From Erpobdella octoculata (Eukaryota; Annelida; Clitellata; Hirudinida; Erpobdellidae), in assembly GCA_963978895.1 (NCBI GenBank), contig OZ022243.1, forward strand, positions 7,394,043 through 7,458,042: 64,000 nt of DNA, given 5' to 3'. The notes under the pieces are model-generated. The model worked only from the letters and a program-made list of their open reading frames with translations, was not told the origin of the DNA and did no database searches. Below, in pieces: positions 55,901-64,000 of the stretch; within the stretch, counting starts at the first letter, position 1, and every line of letters starts with the position of its first letter. A program made the position numbers and the translations under genes.

Positions 55901-58900
55901 CGAGAGAACAAATGATGAATGGCTTTCTCCGTTGTGCCAAACAGAAGGATCGACACTGAAATTGCAAGCAACTTAGAGGTTTCATAACACTTCAATGCCT
56001 GCTGCAAATGATATTCATTTATTTGCAAGATAGAAGAATCTATCAGATCAAAGCAACAAGTCCTTTCTAGAATTATACAAGCTAATTGTATGTTTGTTTG
56101 TTTATCTGTTTTATAAAAGTAAGTAATATCTAGAAATATTCAAGGTAAGTGTATGTTTGTTTGTTTGTTGGTTTGCTTATCTGTTTAATAATTTCTCCCT
56201 TACAAATCGAATCAGCAGAAAGCATAAGGCATTCGTCGAATTCACCAATTCACCAAGGTACAACTCATTTACTTTGTTGATTTAATTACTTCCTTTCAAT
56301 GAATTTGTAATAGGAAATCACACAATCCTCATATACAATACCATAACCACCTTTGCTCAACTCTTGGCAGCATGCCAACAAACTGGCATAAATTAGATAT
56401 TGCATTCGATTGAAAATTATGCAAAATTAAACAACTTCAGAAGCGATGTGGGGAAATAACCAATACAAAGCCACATGACTTATTTATTTTGTAAACAATT
56501 ATGAGCAAGCATCACAAGATTCAATTTGAACAACAATTGATATTAAATATAATCGGAAGTAATCAACCATCTATGGTTTTAATAGCTTTTATATAAATAA
56601 TCATAAATAATCTTTCCAAATGATTTTATTAACTTTTCCCATATAGTTCCATTAAAATTTTTGATATGGCTATATTAACCTTTAACACGCAGTTCTTCTA
56701 TTACTCTTTTATACATGGTTCTATTTATATTTTCCACATAGTGATAATCTGGCTCACTTCGTGTGTGTGTGTGTGAATCGGGCAAAACCAAAAAAATTGA
56801 GACTGTACTATACGGGTTGAATCATAATAATCAACCGGACTGTCAACCGGGTTGTGTGACCCGGATGTCCAGCTAGACGGGGAACACTTCCCTAAAGTAG
56901 CAGCTTCGTCCTTCAACTGTCTTTAACAGATTCTTCAACATGCTGGAACGAAAGCAAGAATGAAACTGGTACTTGCACTGATCAAGTCACGGATGAACCA
57001 ATCCTCACCAGCTGACCTCCACAAAACTCACTAAAAATGATTGGTTGATCGTACACGACACTGTGTGACATAAAGTCAGTCTCATAGCAATGGCTGTCAA
57101 TAAAATGGCAAACTCAAATTACATACAATCAATCAAGTTCCATTAAATGTCCAAGGCACATCCCTCTCAATGCTCAAACGATGGTCAACAGTGCTACCTG
57201 CACCAACCTACGATCAGCCGAGTCATATCTGTTCATCGCTTCAACAGCTCTTCTGCTTTCAAAGTTTTATTTTCTCTCTGATTTTCAAAGCTTAACTTAC
57301 TTTTAATTCTAAATAATTGCCTTCTCTGAACTGATGATCGTAATCAATACAAAATATATAAACGCTTTTATGATGATGATGATTCTCTTAACTTTCTAAC
57401 TTAAGTTATTGACCCTTAAAGAAATATTTCTAAATGCCAGCAGAATAATTCAAACAGTCACAAATATAATAAAAATGCTGTGCAATTAGAAACTTGCGAC
57501 CAATCCAGAAAATAACAAAGAAAATAAATACAAATAGGAAACCAACATTCATTGTATGTTTGGTTGATCCAACTGTGGCTGCCATTTTGTAGTATTTCAA
57601 CTCCTTTCGGACATGTGTAACGATATATTGCATCATCCGTGAGATTGGGATTCGACTTGTCTTGCAAACAATTTGTGCTGAAATTATTTATTTACATGTA
57701 ATAAACCAATTTTGAACCTAGTGTGTGCTTTTGTACGTCAGATGTTTGGTCACGTAATTATGCGTGTGCACAAGATACAAGCTTGTGTGGCAACACAATT
57801 ATATTTTCCAGCTTGTTCGAGCTCATGAGATGATAATACAGCTACACTTTAAAGTAAAAGTTAGGGACGTGACGCGGAAGGGGGTCAGACAGAAATAAAA
57901 TGACATGTCAAACCTGGAGTTGGATGAGTCGGAATGCACACACGAAGAACAACTGAATAAGGAGGGGAGATAGACCGATGCAACCGAAACTAGAATCTGT
58001 CATTATTAATTCAGTCCTGATTAATTAATTAATAAAACTTACATAACTTCAGATATGTAAGAAAAATTACGTACTTTAAATACGAATACAGAACATATAT
58101 TTAATAATATTACACATCCATCTCATACAAGTTGCTTCATACCATAATAAGTATGGGCTTACCATAATAAGTATGCTTCGTACCATAATAAATATGGGCT
58201 CACCATAATAAGTATGGGCTTACCATAATAAGTATGCTTCATACCATAATAAATATGGGCTTACCATAATAAGTATGGGCTCCCCTAATTTGAAGAAGCC
58301 CCTCATGCACTTCGACTTGAAACTGGAAAGAATTTTCCTTCTTGTCTTGACGATTTTAAGATTGATAAATGTGAACAAAGCACCTAAAAGTCCACCAATG
58401 ACACCTAAGATGGCAGCTGGAATGAATGTCAGTATGTTGATTGGGAGGCCATTTTGAACCTGGAAAAAAAACCAACAATTGAAAGTTGATGAAAACAGCA
58501 AGCATATAAAGTGATACTAACTGATTTAAATAATAAATAAACATGAAAAAAAGAAATAGATCTAATATTGATTTTGGAGAAAAGTTGCTGAAAAAATAGA
58601 TACAGACAGGAATAAGCATTTCCCAATTGAGTTGTTCCATCAAAGCTTTTCCCAACCACGATACCCCCCACCTGTCGGGTCTTCTCATCCATGAAACCCT
58701 CCACCTGTTGGGTCTTGCCATCCACCAACCCCCCCCCCACCTCTCGGGTCTTCCCATCCATGAACCCCCCCCCCAATCAAACTTTCAAAACAACCTTAAT
58801 CTTACAAACACCTTAAAATATATTTGGCTATATCTCAAGTTATGATGCCAATTTTGTGTTCATTTTATTGTAATAAAAAAAGCTGATTAGGCAAACAATT

Positions 58901-61767
58901 TTTCGAATAACAGAACTATAAAAATGCTAAAAAATTAAACTAGGATTTCACAGTGGACCACCAGCCAGGAAATATAAACAGAGGTGCCCACACCATCATC
59001 ACCACCACACCACAACATCATCATCATCACCACCACACCACACCATCATCATCACCACCATCAATAACTTGCCTGGAAAAGAATGTACTCTTCAGCTTTG
59101 AATTTCCCGAACGAGCCTTCGTAGATGAAGCCCTTGAAAGCCGAGTTGAATAAATAAGTAGTCGCAGTGGATATCATTGCGCAGAAGAAAATCTGCCATG
59201 TCAATTTCATGTCCCAGAAGGAAGATACCTCCTCCATGGAAAATAAAACCCCACCTACGGGGGCACCGAAGGCCGAAGCCACCCCCGCGGCTGCTCCTGC
59301 GCTTATGAAATTTCTCCTGCAAGTGAAAACATTCAGTTAAAATTTTAAGTTCAGGTGTGACGTTGTTGAAGCTAATGGTTGCCTACCTGTCCTCGAAATT
59401 TCTGAAAGTTTCAAAGCATGGAAGCTTGAACTTCATGGTGTCCGACTTGAATTGGCTCAACCCTGCCCCCACGAGGCTCCTGAATGAAGTGAAAAAAATA
59501 CAAATCTCATATGAGTTAAATTAAATTAAATCAATAATGTAATTATTTAGATATCTACTGAACTAAAAATAATAATAATAATAATAATAATAATAAACAT
59601 GAATAACAATAAGCAGACCCCATGTGAATCATAGGACCTTCGGGACCAACGGGCAGCCCAGCGGACACGGCGAGTACACACGAGAAGAATTTTATGATAA
59701 GCGTTTTGACGTTGAAGATGTGTCGTACGACCGTTCCGTTCAAAAAGCCCATCAATTCGGGAATTCCAGATGAGGCAGCTTGTGGTCTGAAAATCTTAAA
59801 AATCAAAAAGTAATAAATATTAATATAAAGATATTCTAATGGTAGTTTCTATTTAATTTTTTTGAAACAAATCAACAACTTCCGATTAAATATCAACAAA
59901 TAAATAAGCAACTAAAACGACAAACCACAACAAGAGCGGAACTGAATAGAACAAGCAGTGAACTGAAACCTGCAACCCACAACCATGCGATAACTTTGCT
60001 GTCCTCCTGTTGAAATTAAAATGCTCAGAAATAAATTACATTGAATCACTATTATAAATAATATTATTATTATATATATATATATTTTAATTAATGAACT
60101 TTAGTGATCATGAATATTCATAATTTAAACACAATGGAGCCTTGCAGGGCAAACAATATTGGGCTTTTTTAGTTTGTCTGAGCTGTTGTTTAATGTTTCA
60201 GAAAATTTGTTTATGAATTAATTTGTTGTAGATTTGTTAGCAGCAGCCATGTCAGAAGAAAATCAAAAGGATTCCACTAGCAAGCTGGGATTGAAATCAT
60301 CATTGTCACTGAATATTTGCTGCTGAATAATTCTGCCCAATTATTAGATCCCAAAATAAATATAATTTAAAACAACTATATTTGTACAAATTAAAATAGA
60401 AAAATTTGTTTTTTAGAAAAGAAATCTATATACTATGGTGTGGATTTTAGTAATTATATATCAGACCATACAAGCAGCTGCATTACAAGTGGAGAAACAA
60501 AAAATAAAAACTCACATCGAGGTGAGCTTGAGCTCGCCCCCACTTGAAATTAGATATGAGATATAAAAGTTGATGGAGAAGAAATCCTATCATTCCAACT
60601 GTCATTCCAATCAGTGCCATCATCACCCATCTTAAAAAATCGTGACTGAAATAACAATTATAATAAATCAATTATTAATGAATAAATCAGCAATAAATTA
60701 TTATGACTAAAATAACAATTATAATAAATCAGTTATTAATGAAGAAATTAACAATAAATAATTATGACTGAAAAAAACAGTTATAATAAATCAGTCATTA
60801 TTAATGAAGAAATTAGCAATAAATTATTAACGAAAGCAATGTTTTATTAAACACGACAAAGTATTTAATACTAAATTTAATACTAAAATTAAATATTAAA
60901 ATTTCAACAATATTTGGAAGTTAAAATAAAAACTAAAGTTCATAAAAAATTGTTTTAGTAAAAGAAGTCATGTTTAAAAAAAAGTTTAAAGAAAATTTCT
61001 ATTAATGAATAAACAAAGAAATACAAACAAAAAATACTGAATCTAACTGAGGAGGATTTTTCTTTATCCAAGCCTTGTAAGCATCGCTATGATAAGGCAG
61101 ATACTCAAGACTCTCATAAGCACCCAACATTTTTCTTTCTTGCTGAGTGTATTTGTGAGTTGTAGATGAACTCCCATACTCTCTGCCCTTGTTATTGAAA
61201 TAAAGAAACAAATATAATTTAAAACAAAAAAATTGTAAATTAAGCTGTTTTATAATGTTACCACCAATCAAATGCTCACTTTGGCACAGCATCCAAATTT
61301 ATCATCTGTCGGGCAAACTATGTCCGAACTCAAGTTTAAAGATGTTTCTACTCTTCCCCCATAGCGGGACATTTTTAAAAGATGGGCATGACAATTTTCG
61401 TCATCTAACAGTTCAATCATCTTGGCACCTATCTGTTATAAAAAAAATCATACTAACAAATAAAAAACTTGAAATGTAATAGAGCTGGTTAGTGAAACAA
61501 GTTAAACAAATAACAAACAACAAGTAGAACTTTAACAAGTGTTCTTTTGATCTTATTTTTCAAAAACATGAGAAAACTGAGTTTCATTCTCATTCAAATA
61601 ACCGATCTCGTTCTGAACCTTTTGAACGAGATATAAATTTATTACTCAATAATTAACAATTAACACTCAGTGACATTTTTCTTTGCTTCCTCTTTTTGCT
61701 CTACTAATACTGCTACATCTTCTGCTGCGCTGGAAGTACTCCGGTACATGGCGTACCAATACGACAT
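52959..61767 (-). CDS. CLC-6/CLC-7-type chloride/proton exchanger, 18 exons, 866 codons
   Basis: Probably an endolysosomal Cl-/H+ antiporter. Exons: 61767-61675 (start uncertain), 61432-61280, 61187-61048, 60645-60516, 60006-59926, 59794-59619, 59479-59387, 59316-59073, 58459-58265, 57996-57914, 57677-57547, 55955-55784, 55509-55332, 55167-55001, 54679-54503, 54056-54014, 53897-53802, 53207-52959 (TGA). Phases agree throughout. Signatures: YESLEY (about 103), anion-site loop ASSGIPE (206-212), GPEGP with gating Glu251, [10 protein letters not shown] with proton Glu318, a lumenal loop with NLT, NGS and NQT sequons as in CLC-6, [16 protein letters not shown], and C-terminal CBS domains ([17 protein letters not shown]). 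GPEGP replaces the usual GKEGP. The CBS linker is short. Intron 8 has a GC donor. An alternative start is the Met at 61420. Residues present predict exchange rather than channel activity; this is inference. Confidence 0.92.
54310..54500. repeat. Degenerate CCCAC/CATTCAT tract in CLC intron 15
   Basis: An imperfect C-rich low-complexity repeat directly beside the exon 15 donor (54502). Thr/His/Pro-rich translations are artefacts. Confidence 0.7.
55590..55765. repeat. 25-bp tandem repeat (ATTATTTATAAATATAATAAACTAT-type)
   Basis: About six or seven AT-only units in CLC intron 12, ending roughly 20 bp before the exon 12 donor. Confidence 0.88.
56030..57545. other. CLC intron 11, no other gene seen
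   Basis: 1591-bp intron between exons 11 and 12. A short TG tract lies at 56761-56775. No repeat family was recognised. Confidence 0.5.
58130..58282 (-). repeat. Tandem array copying the CLC exon 9 donor
   Basis: About seven 20-23-bp units in the transcript sense read CCCATACTTATTATG then GTAAGC, GTATGA, GTGAGC or GTACGA. The first unit is the end of exon 9 and its donor (exon end 58265). The others lie inside intron 9. Every unit therefore carries a GT in the same local context as the real 5' splice site. Confidence 0.9.
58640..58775. repeat. GC-rich minisatellite (33-36-bp units) in CLC intron 8
   Basis: Three to four units contain CTGTCGGGTCTTCTCATCCA and runs of up to ten C on the plus strand. 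It is far more GC-rich than its surroundings; the transcript strand is G-rich. Confidence 0.85.
60640..60830 (-). repeat. Tandem array copying the CLC exon 4 acceptor
   Basis: Units of about 60 bp. The acceptor context (TTATTTCAG then TCACG, exon start 60645) recurs as GTTATTTTAG then TCATAA at about 60701-60716 and CTGTTTTTTTCAG then TCATAA at about 60762-60780, within copies of AATAAATCAGTTATTAATGA. Confidence 0.8.
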
Positions 61768-62520
61768 GAAAAGTTTTAATAAGAAGCTACGGCTACGTCA
61801 ATGAGACTTATAAAAGAAACTAATGAAACATGCTGTTCATATAACGACAAGCTTACCAGAACGATTTGGTTTACTCCAGTCAGCCCACTCAGTGCTTACC
61901 AATGTGTTTTTGTTTTTTATCGAAAGTCACATGTGAAGACGATTCTAAATCAGAAGCAGTTTATATAAGTTTTAATTGATAGATGAATTATGTAATCTAA
62001 TTTCAAGGCCTCTAAATTAGATTCACTTGAATGTTTTAGCATATTATCATGCATATTAATAATAAAATAATTGAAATAAATTAAACAAGTTACAAACAAT
62101 TTAATGTTGCCTAAAGAAGTTTATTTATAATTGATTACAAGTTAATAACTTTTTTCAGGATGTTTTAGGTCACGTGGTGTCAAAATCAAAACACAAGACT
62201 TGTGTCCTGTAAATTTAAACGTCTATCGTAATTACCGGCTACCGTGCCGTACAATGTAAATACCATCGGTTTTTTTATTATCCTGAAAACGAAATAGTTT
62301 TGGATTTGTAGTCTGGTTTTCTTCAAGGCAGTTGATTTGTCTAAACTTAAGTCGTCTTAATAATTCTCGATGAGAAAACATCCCGTATCTACTAACTAAC
62401 TAAACTACAAATTATAATTAATAATTTAACAAATTTTAAGCTCGTGTTGTTTACTTGGAAGATAATTAGTTTATGTTTGATTTTTAGCAGCCTCTTTGAA
62501 TTAGAAAAAAAAAAAGTAAC
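61768..62520. other. Divergent intergenic region
   Basis: About 750 bp between the probable CLC start (minus strand) and the plus-strand ORF at 62521, so it could be a shared promoter region. No specific promoter motif is claimed. Confidence 0.4.
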
Positions 62521-63723
62521 ATGTCTGAAAATCTTATAACGCTAACAACAGAAGTGGATGGTTTACTTTCTTCAAAATGGGCTTTTCTATCAGGTCTTAT
62601 TCAACTATTTGTAAATATATTGGTGGTTTGGGTAATCCTGCAGTATAGCGTCCTGAACCGATTTCGATGAAAAATGGCCGGTTTTTTAACGTAAATGATA
62701 TTTAAAACATAAATAAAGGAAATAAAGGCTAATTACAACATAAATAACTGAAAAAAAAAACAAAAATTATAGCACTTTAGAACATTTATAAATTACTCCC
62801 GAAGTTAATGTAGTTCCCGATGAAGATCTATTTGTCAATAGCGATAGAAGTGAACAGTAGGAATAAAGGTAATAAAAATTAAATACATTTAAAATAAAAA
62901 TAGACAATTTAGGATAAAAAATTTTGGAAGTAAAAAATTGAAAAATATTAGTTTGCTTTAGAAGTACGAGTTGCGTAACCCGCTCCATGTCTAAAACCGT
63001 TTCTTTAAATGCGGCGCTTTATGTCAAATTGCCTTAAGAAAAATTAAAAAAACATTGAAAACAATAAATTAGCAACAGAACACCAAGAAAAATTAAAATA
63101 ATATCAAAGTAAAAGTACTTGGCTGTCTTTGGTACGGTTTCTATCATATTTCTTGGAGCAGAAATTTTGAGTTTTAGAGGTCATGTATGTGGCTAGCAGA
63201 ATCGTTTGGAGAGCGAAAGAGCGAGCGAGAAAGCGACCAGGAAGAGAAGAGCAATCGGGAGCGGGAATGCGGCCGGGAACGGGAAAACGATCGGGAGCGA
63301 GAAAACTAGCGGGGAAGGAAACGGGAGCAAGAGAAAAATGATGGGAAAACCCCGGGCAACGCTGGATCCCCCGCTAGTCATAGATAAATTTCCACTCAGC
63401 GCTCTGATTTTTTAAAATTTAAATAATTAAAAATTTATTTGTAACTTTTTAAAATGTATTTATTATTTTATTATGTTATTTTATTTGAATATTAACTCTT
63501 CCTTGCTTTTCATTCCTTGAATTGTATTATTCCGCGTGTCAGCATTGCCTTTGGATATTTTTGCTTAAAGTCGGTTTTCAGTAAGTTTTTCTGTAAAATA
63601 CTTGTTCGTAATATGTTTTGATAATGTTCTATGGTTATTCTATTAAACAGTTTTTTAAACCGTTTTTTCATCGAAATCGGTTCAGGACGCTATACTGCAG
63701 GATTACCGGTGGTTTGTGTTTTG
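62521..63723 (+). pseudogene. Putative first coding exon of a small membrane protein, interrupted by a transposon
   Basis: ATG at 62521 opens 36 codons with a polar N-terminus (MSENLITLTTEVDGLLSSKW) and a hydrophobic segment (AFLSGLIQLFVNILVV), looking like a membrane anchor. The frame runs into the transposon at 62631. Without the insertion it would continue past 63716 through TGTGTTTTG to a possible donor GTAATT at 63724, so coding sequence lies on both sides of the element. I do not recognise the family and saw no further exon before the window ends. It could equally be a chance ORF. Confidence 0.35.
62622..63716. mobile_element. Inverted-repeat DNA transposon (MITE-like), 1077 bp, 9-bp target duplication
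   Basis: The element occupies 62631-63707. Its two ends are perfect inverted repeats of 44 bp beginning GGTAATCCTGCAGTATAGCG. GGTGGTTTG flanks it directly at 62622-62630 and 63708-63716. Nine-bp duplications and GG-starting ends fit MULE- or Merlin-like superfamilies. No transposase ORF was seen. A GC-rich segment at 63200-63380 differs sharply from the AT-rich remainder and may be nested. Confidence 0.93.
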
Positions 63724-63724
63724 G

Positions 63725-64000
63725 TAATTTTTCAAGTTTAGTGGTCCAAGTCATGGACTGAATAACAACAACAAAATTGTACTATTATGATAAAATAAAA
63801 ATTTATCAACTGTTATTGACAGTGCTCGTTCACTGTCAATAACACAAATAGTTATTAACAAGGTGACCACAAAAATAAATTAACAAGTTGAAAATTGCTT
63901 CCGTGGCTGATTTTGAAGTCACCAACTAATTTAACAGCCTCTTAACATCGTCATTCCACATTACCTTTCATCTCATATTTTCCTAATCTACTTGCTCTTT
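63725..64000. other. AT-rich spacer to window end, no gene seen
   Basis: No supported exon. GACAGTGCTCGTTCACTGTC at about 63818 is a perfect short inverted repeat. Confidence 0.4.

Noticed and set aside
58429..58776. ORF rich in GGGxxDGKT repeats
   Set aside because: Translation of the GC-rich minisatellite in CLC intron 8.

Overview
The window is nuclear DNA of an animal, most likely an invertebrate. The evidence is two long intron-split genes with GT-AG (and two GC-AG) introns, AT-rich spacer, very long microsatellites, and several classes of eukaryotic transposon. I cannot place it to phylum. The two genes were assembled by eye from splice signals, reading phase and family similarity. In both, every junction keeps the reading frame.

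Layout. 1-22 kb is gene-poor and repeat-dominated. It holds two CR1/Jockey-like LINE fragments, a 5'-truncated non-LTR element with a restriction-like endonuclease sitting in a (CATA)n microsatellite, a dead hAT transposon with terminal repeats and an 8-bp target duplication, a tRNA-related SINE candidate, a large rotated duplication (6.1-8.9 kb versus 15.7-17.6 kb), and a dispersed family tied to (GAT)n arrays. 22.05-51.10 kb (minus strand) is a Slo2/KCNT-type ligand-gated K+ channel: 25 coding exons, 1042 codons seen, with the extreme C-terminus not found. Its introns carry satellites, a TTAA-flanked element filling almost all of intron 15, a 157-bp satellite, hAT remnants and many minisatellites. 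52.96-61.77 kb (minus strand) is a CLC-6/7-type Cl-/H+ exchanger: 18 exons and 866 codons, complete except for doubt about the first exon. At 62.5 kb, on the plus strand and divergent from the CLC gene, a short membrane-segment ORF is cut by a 1077-bp inverted-repeat transposon with a 9-bp target duplication.

The two channel genes are tandem, 1.86 kb apart. One is a plasma-membrane K+ channel and the other probably an endolysosomal exchanger; nothing in the sequence shows that they act together. The most unusual observations are that two splice sites of the CLC gene lie inside tandem arrays that copy the splice site itself, that the 62.6-kb transposon has splice-like signals in its terminal repeats, and that the LINE is bounded on both sides by the same tetranucleotide microsatellite.
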